Shown in pieces: positions 8,301 through 18,106 of a DNA stretch of 64,000 nt. The notes under the pieces are model-generated. The model worked only from the letters and a program-made list of their open reading frames with translations, ran no database searches and had not been told where the DNA came from. The DNA is from Streptomyces bungoensis (lineage in GTDB: Bacteria; Actinomycetota; Actinomycetes; Streptomycetales; Streptomycetaceae), in NCBI RefSeq assembly GCF_001514215.1, contig NZ_KQ948851.1:240636-304635 (forward strand), written 5' to 3'. The translations under genes were made by a program, and so were the position numbers. The first letter of the stretch is position 1. Each line of letters starts with the position of its first letter.

Positions 8301-9368
8301 GTGACCGCGAACGACACTCCCACCGGCCGGCAGCCGGCAGCGACGTACGACAGCGCCTTCCTCCGGGCGTGCAGGCGCGAGCCCGTGCCGCACACCCCCG
8401 TGTGGTTCATGCGCCAGGCCGGCCGCTCCCTGCCCGAGTACCGCAAGGTGCGCGAGGGCATCCCGATGCTCGAGTCCTGCATGCGGCCTGAGCTGGTCAC
8501 CGAGATCACCCTGCAGCCGGTGCGCCGGCACGACGTGGACGCGGCGATCTTCTTCAGCGACATCGTCGTCCCGCTCAAGGCCATCGGCCTCGACCTCGAC
8601 ATCAAGCCCGGCGTCGGCCCGGTCGTCGAGCAGCCCGTGCGCACCCGCGCCGACCTCGCCCGGCTGCGCGACCTGACCCCCGAGGACGTCTCCTACGTCA
8701 CCGAGGCGATCGGCCTGCTCACCCGTGAACTGGGCCCCACCCCGCTGATCGGTTTCGCGGGAGCCCCGTTCACCCTCGCGAGCTACCTGGTCGAGGGCGG
8801 CCCGTCGCGCACGTACGAGAACGCCAAGGCGATGATGTACGGCGACCCCGAGCTGTGGGCAGACCTGCTGGACCGCCTCGCCGACATCACGGCCGCCTTC
8901 CTGAAGGTGCAGATCGAGGCCGGCGCCTCGGCCGTCCAGCTCTTCGACTCCTGGGCCGGCGCCCTGGCCCCGGCGGACTACCGCGCGTCGGTGCTGCCCG
9001 CCTCGGCCAAGGTCTTCGACGCCGTCGCCGGCTACGGCGTGCCCCGCATCCACTTCGGGGTCGGCACCGGCGAGCTGCTCGGCCTCATGGGCGAGGCCGG
9101 CGCGGACGTCGTGGGCGTCGACTGGCGGGTCCCGCTGGACGAGGCCGCCCGCCGCGTCGGCCCCGGCAAGGCGCTCCAGGGCAACCTCGACCCGACCGTG
9201 CTGTTCACCGACAAGAACACGGTCGAGGTCAAGGCCCAGGAGGTGCTGGACGCGGCCGCCGGCCTGGAGGGCCACGTCTTCAACCTCGGCCACGGCGTCA
9301 TGCCGAACACCGACCCGGACGCGCTGACCCGGCTCGTGGAGTACGTGCACACGCACAGCGTCCGCTGA
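8301..9368 (+). CDS. hemE: uroporphyrinogen decarboxylase
   Basis: 355 residues. It decarboxylates the four acetate side chains of uroporphyrinogen III to give coproporphyrinogen III. Diagnostic stretches are present: [16 protein letters not shown] near the N-terminus (substrate-binding Arg residues), [13 protein letters not shown] with the catalytic-site Asp, [17 protein letters not shown], and a C-terminal [13 protein letters not shown]. The GTG at 8301 begins where the family normally starts; the frame is open much further upstream, but that part has no homology-like character. No Shine-Dalgarno sequence is obvious, so translation may be leaderless. It feeds the coproporphyrin-dependent haem branch whose next enzymes are at 13174 and 14664. 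Confidence 0.96.
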   Translation: MTANDTPTGRQPAATYDSAFLRACRREPVPHTPVWFMRQAGRSLPEYRKVREGIPMLESCMRPELVTEITLQPVRRHDVDAAIFFSDIVVPLKAIGLDLDIKPGVGPVVEQPVRTRADLARLRDLTPEDVSYVTEAIGLLTRELGPTPLIGFAGAPFTLASYLVEGGPSRTYENAKAMMYGDPELWADLLDRLADITAAFLKVQIEAGASAVQLFDSWAGALAPADYRASVLPASAKVFDAVAGYGVPRIHFGVGTGELLGLMGEAGADVVGVDWRVPLDEAARRVGPGKALQGNLDPTVLFTDKNTVEVKAQEVLDAAAGLEGHVFNLGHGVMPNTDPDALTRLVEYVHTHSVR

Positions 9369-9378
9369 GCCGGACCGC

Positions 9379-10230
9379 TCACCACACCTGACGGGGCCGG
9401 GCCTGCCTGCCGAACAGCAGCCGGCGCGGCTCCGGCGGGGGCGGCGTGCCCGGCTTGAGCGGCCAGGCGAGCAGCATGCCCGCCACGAAGCCGACCACGT
9501 GCGCCGCGTAGGCCACCGTCCCGGCTCCGGACACGCCGTGCCCGGAGGAGTACACCGCCTGCAGCCCGAACCAGAAGCCCAGCACCAGCCAGGCGGGCAG
9601 CCGCAGCGGCAGGAAGACCAGGAACGGCACGAGGACCCAGACCCGCGCCCTCGGATAGAGGACCAGATAGGCGCCGAGCACCCCCGCGATCGCCCCGGAC
9701 GCGCCGATCAGCGGGGCGCCGGAGGTGTCGTTGAGCAGGGCGAAGCCGTAGCCGGCCGCGTAGCCGCAGACCACGTAGAACAGCAGGAAGCGGATGTGCC
9801 CCATCCGGTCCTCGACGTTGTTGCCGAAGATCAGCAGGAACAGCATGTTGCCCAGCAGGTGCAGCCAGCCGCCGTGCAGGAACATCGCCGTGAGGACCGA
9901 CAGCGGCGGGGACTTGTCGTAGCCGGGCGGTGCCACCACGCAGCCCGCGCCGTGCGGCCCCACACCGACGGCTCCCGTCGGCACCACCCTGGGCATCTGA
10001 TGGTGGATCAGTTCCCGCGGGACGGCCGCGTACTGGTCCATGAAGGCCTGCAGATGGCACAGTTGGGCCAGGTCGCCGCCCCCGGCCACCGAACCGGCCA
10101 GGCCGGGTGTGGCGAGGAAGACGAGCACGTTGGCCGCGATGAGGGCGTACGTCACGTACGGGGTGCGACGTGCCGGATTCACGTCATGGACGGGGATGAC
10201 CACACTCAAGTAGTGCCCGGGATGCGGCAC
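9379..10230 (-). CDS. rhomboid family intramembrane serine protease
   Basis: 283 residues with six or so hydrophobic segments. The rhomboid dyad is visible: Ser178 in GASG and His244 in YAAHVVGF. The family HGGWLHLLGN motif (119-128) is present. A loop of about 60 residues with three Cys/His-containing stretches separates helix 1 from the conserved core. Substrate is unknown. The GTG at 10230 gives a nine-residue extension without a clear ribosome binding site; the GTG at 10203 (VVIPVHDVNP) may be the true start. It ends 10 nt after the convergent hemE stop. Confidence 0.92.
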   Translation of the reverse strand: MPHPGHYLSVVIPVHDVNPARRTPYVTYALIAANVLVFLATPGLAGSVAGGGDLAQLCHLQAFMDQYAAVPRELIHHQMPRVVPTGAVGVGPHGAGCVVAPPGYDKSPPLSVLTAMFLHGGWLHLLGNMLFLLIFGNNVEDRMGHIRFLLFYVVCGYAAGYGFALLNDTSGAPLIGASGAIAGVLGAYLVLYPRARVWVLVPFLVFLPLRLPAWLVLGFWFGLQAVYSSGHGVSGAGTVAYAAHVVGFVAGMLLAWPLKPGTPPPPEPRRLLFGRQARPRQVW

Positions 10231-10295
10231 CCGAATCGGTGAACGCGGCCCGGCCGGCGCGCGTATGTCTCCTCAACCGACGTGAGGATCAGGCG

Positions 10296-10580
10296 ATGAC
10301 CGAACGAGTTACCCCTCCGATGCACGCCCTGCCCGACGGCGAGGCGGAGATCTCCCTGGTGGTACGGCTCCCCTGGGAGGACGTCGCGCGGCTCGGCCAG
10401 GAGGCGGGCCGGCTGGCCGCGCAGATGCAGCGGCCCGTGACGCTGGACGAGGCGGTGAGCCACCGGCTGCGCTCCACCCGCACGACCGCGTCCCACGCCA
10501 GGCCCGCCGGGGAGCAGCCCGCGGCCGCGCCGTCGGCGGCGGGTGTCACGTCCCTGCCCCGGATCAGCGGGACCGCCTAG
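10296..10580 (+). CDS. small conserved hypothetical protein
   Basis: 94 residues. ATG 10296 is preferred over the upstream in-frame ATG at 10239 because AGGA lies just before it and the conserved-looking part begins here. The centre is predicted helical and amphipathic (LPWEDVARLGQEAGRLAAQMQRPVTLDEAVSH cut into two helices), followed by a disordered Ala/Pro tail. No domain is recognised and no membrane segment is seen. It is divergent from the rhomboid gene and convergent with the flavoprotein gene. The helix-turn-helix-like pattern is too weak to call DNA binding. Confidence 0.6.
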   Translation: MTERVTPPMHALPDGEAEISLVVRLPWEDVARLGQEAGRLAAQMQRPVTLDEAVSHRLRSTRTTASHARPAGEQPAAAPSAAGVTSLPRISGTA

Positions 10581-10606
10581 GCGGACGCGGCGACGCACGC
10601 CCCGGC

Positions 10607-12007
10607 CTACGCCTGGGCCGAGCGCACCCTCGCCGTCGCCTTCCTCGCCGCCACCAGGACCGGGTCCCACACCGGCGAGAACGGCGGCGCGTACCCCAGG
10701 TCCAGCGCCGTCATCTGTTCCACCGTCATCTGCGCGGTCAGGGCCACCGCGGCGATGTCGACACGCTTGGCGGCGCCCTCCCTGCCGACGATCTGGACGC
10801 CGAGGAGGCGGCCGGTGCGGCGTTCGGCGAGCATCTTGACCGTCATGGGCGAGGCGCCCGGGTAGTAGCCGGCGCGGCTGGTGGACTCGACGGTGACCGC
10901 CTCGAACCGCAGCCCCACCCGATGGGCGTCCTTCTCGCGCAGCCCGGTGCGAGCGATCTCCAGGTCGCAGACCTTGCTGACCGCCGTGCCGACCACCCCC
11001 GGGAACGTGGCGTAGCCGCCGCCGACGTTGGTGCCGATGACCTGCCCGTGCTTGTTGGCGTGGGTGCCGAGCGGGACGTACTGCTCCTGCCCGGAGACCA
11101 GGTTCAGCACCTCCGTGCAGTCGCCGCCGGCCCAGATGTCCTCGTGGCCGCGCACCCGCTGGGCGCGATCGGTGAGCAGGCCGCCGCGGGCGCCGAGCGG
11201 GAGTCCCGCCGCGCGGGCGAGGCCGGTCTCGGGGCGGACGCCGATGCCGAGGACGACGACGTCCGCCGGGTACTCGGCGTCCCGCGTGGCCACCGCGCGG
11301 ACCCGGCCGTCCGCCCCGGTCGGCAGACCGGTGACCGCGGAGTCGTTGACCATGGTGATGCCGAGGCCCTCCATGGCCCGGTGCACCATGCGGCCCATGT
11401 CCGGGTCGAGGGTCGACATGGGCTCCCGGCCGCGGTTGACGACGGTCACCTCGAAGCCCCGGTTGATCAGCGCCTCGGCCATCTCGACGCCGATGTACCC
11501 GGCGCCCACGACCACCGCGCGCCGGCCACGCGCGCGTGCCAGCGTGTCCAGCAGGGCCTGGCCGTCGTCCAGCGTCTGCACCCCGTGCACGCCGGGGGCG
11601 TCCGCGCCGGGCAGGTCGGGGCGGACCGGGCGGGCGCCGGTGGCGATGACGAGCTTGTCGTACGCGGTCCACGACTCGGCGCCCGAGTCGACGTCACGCG
11701 CGCGGACCCGCCGCCCCGCGACGTCGATCTCCGTGACCTCCGTGCGCAGGCGCAGATCGATCCCGCGTGCGCGGTGCTCCTCGGGGGAGCGGGCGATCAG
11801 GTCGTCCCGCCCGGGGACGTCGCCGCCCACCCAGTACGGGATCCCGCACGCCGAGAAGGACGTGAAGTGCCCGCGCTCGAAGGCCACGATCTCCAGTTCG
11901 TCCGGGCCGCGCAGCCGCCGCGCCTGCGACGCCGCGGACATCCCCGCGGCGTCGCCGCCGATGACGACCAGCCGCTCGGCCCCGCCCCGCCCACCGCTCA
12001 TGCTCAT
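10607..12007 (-). CDS. FAD-dependent pyridine nucleotide-disulfide oxidoreductase (CoA-disulfide reductase/NADH oxidase-like)
   Basis: 466 residues. FAD-binding start VVIGGDAAGMSAA, then the SxxCGIPY motif with a single redox Cys (C54) typical of CoA-disulfide reductases, NADH oxidases and persulfide reductases. A second GxGxxG (VVVGAGYIGVEMAEAL) binds NAD(P)H, and GGDCTE is the second FAD contact. The C-terminal dimerisation domain carries SRAGYYPGA and VGREGAAKRVD. Likely roles are thiol or persulfide reduction or oxygen reduction; the substrate cannot be assigned. It ends convergent with the 94-residue gene and is followed downstream by nothing on its strand for over 370 nt. Confidence 0.88.
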   Translation of the reverse strand: MSMSGGRGGAERLVVIGGDAAGMSAASQARRLRGPDELEIVAFERGHFTSFSACGIPYWVGGDVPGRDDLIARSPEEHRARGIDLRLRTEVTEIDVAGRRVRARDVDSGAESWTAYDKLVIATGARPVRPDLPGADAPGVHGVQTLDDGQALLDTLARARGRRAVVVGAGYIGVEMAEALINRGFEVTVVNRGREPMSTLDPDMGRMVHRAMEGLGITMVNDSAVTGLPTGADGRVRAVATRDAEYPADVVVLGIGVRPETGLARAAGLPLGARGGLLTDRAQRVRGHEDIWAGGDCTEVLNLVSGQEQYVPLGTHANKHGQVIGTNVGGGYATFPGVVGTAVSKVCDLEIARTGLREKDAHRVGLRFEAVTVESTSRAGYYPGASPMTVKMLAERRTGRLLGVQIVGREGAAKRVDIAAVALTAQMTVEQMTALDLGYAPPFSPVWDPVLVAARKATARVRSAQA

Positions 12008-12034
12008 GGGAACACGCTACGGGGCCGGGGGACT

Positions 12035-12991
12035 TCAGTCGCGGCCGGGCTCGGCGGGGGAGTCCGGCACCGGGCGCGCGTGCGGCAGCGAGCCCGCCGG
12101 CGCCGCCGCGGGCCGCGGGCGGCGCGTCAGGCGCGGGCGGACGACCCGGACCCACAGCAGCGCCAGCACGGCCGCGAGCGCGGCGAACGGCAGCACGGCT
12201 CCGAGGACCAGGGCGATCCAGCGCAGCATCGCGAGGAACGCGTGCCAGCCGCCCGACAGGGCGTCGACGAAGCCCGGGGAGTCGTCGGCGGCGGCCCGGT
12301 GCACCGGGGTCTCGGACAGCGACAGCGTGATGGTCGCGAGGCTCGTGCGGTCCTTCAGCGAGGCCTGCTGGGCCAGCAGCGCCTCCAGGTCCGCCTCCCG
12401 GCTGCTCAGCTCCCCCTCCAGGCCGACCACGTCGCTCAGCTTGGTCGCCCGGTCCATCAGGTCGCGGATCCGGGCCACGCTCGCCCGCTGGGACCGGACC
12501 CGGCTGCCGACGTCCACGACCTGGTCGGTGACGTCCTCGGCCTTCGCGGTCCGCTCGACGAGCCGGCCCGTGCCCTCCAGACCGGTCAGGACGTCGTCGT
12601 AGTGGGCGGTGGGCACGCGCAGCACCACCCGGGTGTGCTCGTGGCCGTCCTCGTCCCGGCCGGTGGTCTCGTTCCCGACGTAGCCGCCCGCGTGCTCGGC
12701 GGTCCTGCGGGCCTCGTCGAGGGCCTTGGGCACGTCCTTGACCTCGACGGTCAGGGAGGCGGTGCGGATGATCGCGCTCGGGCTGAGCCGGGGCGCCCGG
12801 CGGACGGACTTCGCGTCGCCCGCCTTGGCGCCGCCGGCGCCCGGCTGCTGCTGCGCCGCGCCGTCCGCGGCGGACTTCGACGAGCCCTCGCCCGAGTCGC
12901 CCCCGGCGCTGCACCCGGCGAGCGCGAGACAGGCGGCGAGCAGGACCCCGGCCAGGGCCGGGACGGGCCGGGTGATTCGTGGTGTGCGCAT
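12035..12991 (-). CDS. DUF4349 family lipoprotein
   Basis: 318 residues from the ATG at 12991. The N-terminal signal ends in a lipobox (LALAGC), so the protein should be lipidated. A Ser/Gly/Ala-rich linker leads to the DUF4349 domain: IIRTASLTVEVKDVPKALDEARRTAEHAGGYV, then a strand pair, then a coiled-coil (about 170-230). A C-terminal transmembrane helix (about 255-285, HAFLAMLRWIALVLGAVLPF region) and a basic Pro-rich tail follow. A protein with both a lipid anchor and a C-terminal helix would span the envelope side as a tethered loop. The function of the family is unknown. It is divergent from the haem pair at 13174. Confidence 0.88.
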   Translation of the reverse strand: MRTPRITRPVPALAGVLLAACLALAGCSAGGDSGEGSSKSAADGAAQQQPGAGGAKAGDAKSVRRAPRLSPSAIIRTASLTVEVKDVPKALDEARRTAEHAGGYVGNETTGRDEDGHEHTRVVLRVPTAHYDDVLTGLEGTGRLVERTAKAEDVTDQVVDVGSRVRSQRASVARIRDLMDRATKLSDVVGLEGELSSREADLEALLAQQASLKDRTSLATITLSLSETPVHRAAADDSPGFVDALSGGWHAFLAMLRWIALVLGAVLPFAALAAVLALLWVRVVRPRLTRRPRPAAAPAGSLPHARPVPDSPAEPGRD

Positions 12992-13173
12992 GGGCGGTAC
13001 CCCCGGGGACGGTGACGTGTGATGTTCCTTCGACGGCGCGGAGGGCGGAAACGTTGGACGGCCGCGGTCCCGATGGGATCCCGATGCGGTCACGGTCCGG
13101 ACACCGGGCGGGGCACCGTTCAGGGCCGTATGGCCCGGTGGGAGAGTCAGGGCGGTCTGAGAGAGTGGGGGTC

Positions 13174-14658
13174 ATGAGCGCAACGGGTACGGGCACGGGG
13201 CATGTCGTCGTCGTAGGAGCCGGGATCGCGGGCCTGGCCGCCGCCCACCGGCTGGCGCTGAGCGGGACGCGCGTCACCGTCCTCGAGGCGTCCGGGCGGG
13301 TGGGCGGCAAGCTGCTGCCCGGCGAGATCGCCGGCGTCCGGGTGGACCTGGGCGCCGAGTCGATGCTCGCCCGCCGCCCCGAGGCCGTGACGCTCGCGCG
13401 CGAGGCGGGCCTCGCCGCGCGGTTGCAGCCGCCGGCCACCGCGGCGGCCTCGATCTGGACCCGGGGCGCCCTGCGCCCGATGCCCAAGGGACATGTGATG
13501 GGGGTCCCCGGCACCGCCGCCGCGCTCGCCGGCGTCCTGTCGGACGAGGGCCTCGCCCGCGTCGGGCGCGACGCCGAACTGCCCCGCACCGAGATCGGCG
13601 ACGACGTGGCCGTGGGGGAGTACGTGGCGGCGCGGCTCGGCCGGGAGGTCGTCGACCGCCTCGTCGAGCCCCTGCTGGGCGGGGTCTACGCCGGCGACGC
13701 GTACCGCATCTCGATGCGCTCGGCCGTCCCCCAGCTCTTCGAGGCCGCCCGCACCCACGCCTCCCTCACCGCGGCGGTCCGCGACATCCAGGCCCGGGCC
13801 GCCGCGGCGCGGCAGACCGGCCCGGTCTTCATGGGCATCGAGGGCGGCGTGGGCCGGCTGCCGCTCGCGGTCGCCGAGTCGGTCCGGGCGCTCGGCGGCG
13901 AGATCCTCACCGGCGCCCCGGTGACGGAGCTGAGGAGGACGGCACCCCCCGGGTCCGCCGGCGCCCGCACCGGCGACACGGCCTGGCGCGTCGTCGCCGG
14001 CGAGCGGGTGCTGCACGCCGACGCGGTGGTCGTCGCCGTCCCCGCACCCGTCGCCGCCCGGCTCCTCACCGCCGAGGCACCGGCCGCCGCGGCCGAGCTC
14101 GCCGCCGTCGAGTACGCCTCCATGGCCCTGGTCACCCTCGCCTACCGGCGCGCCGGCCTCGCCCTCCCCGAGGGCAGCGGCTTCCTCGTCCCGCCCGTCG
14201 ACGGCCACACCATCAAGGCGTCCACCTTCGCCTCCCGCAAGTGGGGCTGGATCGCCGAGGAGGACCCGGACGTGGTCGTGCTGCGCACCTCCGTCGGCCG
14301 CCACGGCGAGACGGAGATCCTCGGCCGCGAGGACGCCGACCTGGTGGAGGTCTCCCGGCATGACCTGCGCGAGGCCACCGGGCTGGACGCCGTACCCCTG
14401 GCGAGCCGGGTCACCCGCTGGACCGACGGACTGCCGCAGTACCCGGTGGGCCACCACGCGCGCGTGCGGCGCATCCGCGAGCACCTGGCCAAGCTGCCCG
14501 GCCTCGCGGTGTGCGGCGCGCCCTACGACGGCGTCGGCATCCCGGCCTGCGTCGCGAGCGCCCACGCGGCCGTCGACCAGCTGGGCGGCGACCTGCGCGG
14601 TGTGGCGGAACTGACGGCCCACCCGGTGCAGAGCCTGCACGGCGGAGCGGGAGAATAG
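13174..14658 (+). CDS. cgoX: coproporphyrinogen III oxidase, HemY/CgoX type (protoporphyrinogen oxidase family)
   Basis: 494 residues. FAD-binding start [21 protein letters not shown] and [27 protein letters not shown] (cut) identify the HemY/HemG flavoenzyme family. C-terminal landmarks are [14 protein letters not shown] and a final [17 protein letters not shown] that closes the FAD site. In actinobacteria this enzyme oxidises coproporphyrinogen III to coproporphyrin III (established pathway knowledge). The ATG at 13174 has GGGGG just upstream. The next gene, chdC, starts 5 nt after the stop, so the two are one operon. Confidence 0.94.
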   Translation: MSATGTGTGHVVVVGAGIAGLAAAHRLALSGTRVTVLEASGRVGGKLLPGEIAGVRVDLGAESMLARRPEAVTLAREAGLAARLQPPATAAASIWTRGALRPMPKGHVMGVPGTAAALAGVLSDEGLARVGRDAELPRTEIGDDVAVGEYVAARLGREVVDRLVEPLLGGVYAGDAYRISMRSAVPQLFEAARTHASLTAAVRDIQARAAAARQTGPVFMGIEGGVGRLPLAVAESVRALGGEILTGAPVTELRRTAPPGSAGARTGDTAWRVVAGERVLHADAVVVAVPAPVAARLLTAEAPAAAAELAAVEYASMALVTLAYRRAGLALPEGSGFLVPPVDGHTIKASTFASRKWGWIAEEDPDVVVLRTSVGRHGETEILGREDADLVEVSRHDLREATGLDAVPLASRVTRWTDGLPQYPVGHHARVRRIREHLAKLPGLAVCGAPYDGVGIPACVASAHAAVDQLGGDLRGVAELTAHPVQSLHGGAGE

Positions 14659-14663
14659 GTGCC

Positions 14664-15395
14664 ATGAGTGACGACGCTCCCACCACCGAGTCCGGCAGGA
14701 TCCCGAACAAGGGCAAGCTGGCCAAGGACCTCAACGAGGTCATCCGCTACACACTGTGGTCCGTCTTCAAGCTGAAGGACGTGCTCCCCGAGGACCGCGC
14801 GGGGTACGCCGACGAGGTCCAGGAGCTGTTCGACCAGCTCGCCGCGAAGGACGTGACGATCCGCGGCACCTACGACCTCTCCGGCCTGCGCGCCGACGCC
14901 GACCTCATGATCTGGTGGCACGCCGAGACCAGCGACCAGCTCCAGGAGGCGTACAACCTCTTCCGCCGCACGAAGCTCGGCCGCGCGCTGGAACCGGTGT
15001 GGTCGAACATGGCGCTGCACCGCCCCGCGGAGTTCAACCGCTCGCACATCCCGGCGTTCCTCGCCGACGAGACGCCGCGCAACTACGTCAGCGTCTACCC
15101 GTTCGTGCGCTCCTACGAGTGGTACCTGCTGGCCGACGAGGACCGCCGCCGCATGCTCGCCGACCACGGCAAGATGGCCCGCGGCTTCCCGGACGTCCGC
15201 GCGAACACGGTCGCGTCCTTCTCCCTCGGCGACTACGAGTGGCTCCTCGCCTTCGAGGCCGACGAGCTGCACCGCATCGTCGACCTCATGCGCCACCTGC
15301 GCGGCTCCGAGGCGCGGATGCACGTCCGCGAGGAGGTCCCCTTCTTCACCGGCCGCCGCAAGTCGGTCGCCGATCTGGTCGCCGGGCTGGCCTAG
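14664..15395 (+). CDS. chdC: coproheme decarboxylase (ChdC/HemQ)
   Basis: 243 residues, in the chlorite-dismutase-like fold. It converts iron-coproporphyrin III (coproheme) to haem b by two oxidative decarboxylations. Recognisable parts are [18 protein letters not shown], the [19 protein letters not shown] stretch bearing the catalytic Tyr, and [10 protein letters not shown] with the probable proximal His. It is co-transcribed with cgoX (5 nt gap, ribosome binding site inside the end of cgoX). The ferrochelatase that acts between these two steps is not in this window. Confidence 0.95.
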   Translation: MSDDAPTTESGRIPNKGKLAKDLNEVIRYTLWSVFKLKDVLPEDRAGYADEVQELFDQLAAKDVTIRGTYDLSGLRADADLMIWWHAETSDQLQEAYNLFRRTKLGRALEPVWSNMALHRPAEFNRSHIPAFLADETPRNYVSVYPFVRSYEWYLLADEDRRRMLADHGKMARGFPDVRANTVASFSLGDYEWLLAFEADELHRIVDLMRHLRGSEARMHVREEVPFFTGRRKSVADLVAGLA

Positions 15396-15405
15396 CCACG
15401 CCCGC

Positions 15406-17061
15406 CTAGGCCCCCTTGCCCTTCAGGGCGTCCCGCAGGACCTGCCGGTCGGCGGATCCGGTGGCCGGGGGCTGGGGCTGCGGTTCCGGGTGCGGCGCGC
15501 AGGCGGCGTGCTGCTCCGGAAGGCGGCCCTCCAGCAGGTAGGCGTCCAGGTGGGCGTTGACGCAGCGGTTGGGGCCGCCCCCGATGCCGTGCGAGCCCGC
15601 GTCCCGCTCGGTCACCAGCACCGAGCCGGACAGGCGCCGGCGCATCTCCAGCGCGCCCGCGTACGGCGTGGCCGCGTCCCGCTCCGCCGCCAGGATCAGC
15701 ACCGGCGGCAGCTCACCGGGGCCGGTCCGCACGTCCAGCGGCCGCTGGCGGGGCGCCGGCCAGTACGCGCACGGCAGGTTCATCCACGCGTTGTCCCACG
15801 TCTCGAAGGGCGCCACGCGCGCGAGGCTGGTGTTGTCGCGGTCCCACACCGTCCAGTCCGTCGGCCAGGGCGCGTCGTTGCACTCGACGGCCGTGTACAC
15901 CGCGTTGCCGTTCTCCGCCTGGGCGGCCGTCTGCGCGTTCGGCGCGGCCAGCCGCACCAGTGGCTTTTCGTCGCCGCGCAGGTAGGCCGACAGCGCGGCG
16001 GCGCGGCCCGGCCAGAACACGTCGTCGTACCCGGCGGTGAGGAACGCGGACTGCAGCTCGCCCGGGCCCACCTTCCCGCCCGCCGGCTTCGCGGCCAGCC
16101 GGCCGCGCGCCGTGTCGTAGCCGCGCTGCACCGCCTGCGGGGTGCCGCCCAGCCGGTACACGTCGTCGTGCCGGGCGATCCAGTCCCGGAAGTCCGCCCA
16201 GCGGTCCTCGAACGCGGCCGACTGCTCCAGGTTGTTGCGGTACCAGACCTTCTGCGGGTCCGGGTCGACCACCGAGTCCAGCACCATCCGCCGCACGTGC
16301 GAGGGGAACAGCGTCGCGTACACCGCGCCGAAGTAGGTGCCGTACGACGCGCCCATGAAGGTCAGCCGGTCCTCGCCCAGCGCCGCCCGCAGGACGTCCA
16401 GGTCGCGGGCGTTGTCGAGCGAGGTGTAGAACCTCAGCCTGCTCCCCGACCGTTCGGCGCAGCCCCGCGCGTACGCCTTCGCCCGGGCGATGCGCTGCTG
16501 CTTGTACGCCTCCGAGGGGTGCTCCGGCGACTCGGTGGGCGCCTCGACGAACTGCGCGGGGTCCATGCAGGACAGCGGCGCCGAGCCGCCCACTCCGCGC
16601 GGTGCGTAGCCGACCAGGTCGTACGCGGCGGCGATCCGCTTCCACGCGGGCAGCTTCGCGACGAGTGGGAAGCGCATCCCGGAGCCGCCGGGGCCGCCCG
16701 GGTTGTAGACCAGCGCACCCTGCCGGGGCACCTTCCGCTTGCTGTTCTGCGGGTCCTGCTGCGTGGCCCGCATCCGGCTGACGGTCAGCCGGATCCGGGT
16801 GCCGTCGGGGTGCGCGTAGTCCAGCGGGACCTCCACCGTGCCGCACCGCAGACCGGCCGGCGCCTGCGGGATCGCCGCGCATGCGCCGAAGCGGACACCG
16901 GCCGCCCTGGCCCGCGCGGCGGCCACGGCGGTGCCGCGCAGCTCGGCCGCGCCCGGGGCGGCGGGCGCCGCCGGGCCACCGGGCGCACCGCCCGCCGGGG
17001 CCGCGGCCAGGGTGGTCAGCAGCAAGGACCCGACGGCCGAGTACAGGGCGGCAGCTCTCAT
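15406..17061 (-). CDS. secreted alpha/beta hydrolase, tripeptidyl-aminopeptidase (Tap/Slp) family
   Basis: 551 residues from the ATG at 17061 (AAGGGA upstream). The signal peptide is about 30 residues, with a hydrophobic stretch and APAGGAPG region. The core shows the oxyanion motif NPGGPGGSGM, the nucleophile elbow GASYG, and the C-terminal TAP-like domain with RDAATPYAGA (Asp) and GSHGIGGG (His). Pairs of Cys suggest disulfides typical of exported Streptomyces peptidases. These enzymes cleave tripeptides from the N-termini of extracellular proteins. It may be transcribed with the upstream TIGR04222 gene (144 nt gap) or alone. Confidence 0.92.
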   Translation of the reverse strand: MRAAALYSAVGSLLLTTLAAAPAGGAPGGPAAPAAPGAAELRGTAVAAARARAAGVRFGACAAIPQAPAGLRCGTVEVPLDYAHPDGTRIRLTVSRMRATQQDPQNSKRKVPRQGALVYNPGGPGGSGMRFPLVAKLPAWKRIAAAYDLVGYAPRGVGGSAPLSCMDPAQFVEAPTESPEHPSEAYKQQRIARAKAYARGCAERSGSRLRFYTSLDNARDLDVLRAALGEDRLTFMGASYGTYFGAVYATLFPSHVRRMVLDSVVDPDPQKVWYRNNLEQSAAFEDRWADFRDWIARHDDVYRLGGTPQAVQRGYDTARGRLAAKPAGGKVGPGELQSAFLTAGYDDVFWPGRAAALSAYLRGDEKPLVRLAAPNAQTAAQAENGNAVYTAVECNDAPWPTDWTVWDRDNTSLARVAPFETWDNAWMNLPCAYWPAPRQRPLDVRTGPGELPPVLILAAERDAATPYAGALEMRRRLSGSVLVTERDAGSHGIGGGPNRCVNAHLDAYLLEGRLPEQHAACAPHPEPQPQPPATGSADRQVLRDALKGKGA

Positions 17062-17205
17062 CGCGTATCCCTTCGGTGCGCGGCGGCGCTGGCACGGCTG
17101 CCACGCCCGGCGATCACAGAAGGGATGTTTCGTCTCCCTTCGGGCGAAGGCAAGCACCGCCCCGCGGTGTCGCCGCCAATGCCTCCGTGCGCCCCCGGCG
17201 CAGGG

Positions 17206-18009
17206 TCACTCCCGCCCGGGCCGGTCGCGGTGCGTGAAGGCCGCGCGCAGCTCCGGCTCGCCGATGGCGCGGACGCCCCGGACGGCGACGGAGGTGAGGA
17301 AGGTCCGCTCGTCGCCGTCGCCGGCCGGCCCCCGGTGCAGCGCGCCCAGCAGCCGCTGCCCGGCCGGGGAGGCCCAGCGGGAGTACGGGTGCACCTCGGC
17401 CCGGGCGATCACCAGGCAGCTCAGGGTGAGGGCGAGGGGCAGCGCGAACCACAGGGCGACCAGCAGGCGCGGCAGCCCGGTCGGGGCGGGCAGCAGCAGC
17501 GCGGTCAGGCCCAGCGCGCACACGGCCAGCGCGGCGGCCCGCACCCCGCGGACCCCGTCCGCCACCGTCGTCCGCGCCCCGTCGGGCACCGCGAGCCCGG
17601 CGCGCACCAGCCCGTCGGCGAGCCGCCGTACCGCCTCGGCGCCGGCCGCGGCGGCCCGCACCGGCGCGATGCGGGACTGCCCCTCCGGACCGATGGCCCC
17701 TATGACGGACCGCTCCATCTCGTCGCGCCCCCGCGGGTCCACGACCGTGGCCCAGCCGGTGTGTGCGAGCAGCAGCCGCCGCTGCCGGGCCATGGAGACC
17801 ATCGTCACGTCGGCGACCCGGCGCGGACCGCCGGACAGGAACGCCGCCTCGTACAGCGTCAGATCGCGCTCCCGGTGCGTCGCGGCGCCGGCGTCCGCGC
17901 CGGCTCGTGCGGAGTCGGCGGCCGCGGCGCGTACGGCGGCCAGGCACAGCCGGGTGCACGCGGTGCCGGCGAACGCCCAGGCCAGGAGCAGCAGGAGGAC
18001 CCAGAACAT
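17206..18009 (-). CDS. TIGR04222 domain membrane protein
   Basis: 267 residues. Hydrophobic N-terminal helix (1-22), then the TIGR04222 signature (ERDLTLYEAAFLSGGPRRVADVTMVSMARQRRLLL, split here), a helical middle part, and two closely spaced transmembrane helices at about 160-205. The C-terminus is a soluble segment ending in RDRPGRE. Many family members end in a Gly/Cys-rich tail and sit beside DUF692 genes; this one keeps the DUF692 neighbour but lacks the tail. The function is unknown. It is the third gene of a likely operon with DUF692 and DUF4142 (gaps of 82 and 97 nt). Confidence 0.85.
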   Translation of the reverse strand: MFWVLLLLLAWAFAGTACTRLCLAAVRAAAADSARAGADAGAATHRERDLTLYEAAFLSGGPRRVADVTMVSMARQRRLLLAHTGWATVVDPRGRDEMERSVIGAIGPEGQSRIAPVRAAAAGAEAVRRLADGLVRAGLAVPDGARTTVADGVRGVRAAALAVCALGLTALLLPAPTGLPRLLVALWFALPLALTLSCLVIARAEVHPYSRWASPAGQRLLGALHRGPAGDGDERTFLTSVAVRGVRAIGEPELRAAFTHRDRPGRE

Positions 18010-18106
18010 GACGTTTTTCTATGCCAGGGGTCTGGGAGAGCGCCATGCCCTGTTCACCATCCGGACCGACTGTTGCAGGTAGGTGACGTTCCGTTTTCTC
18101 CGCAGG

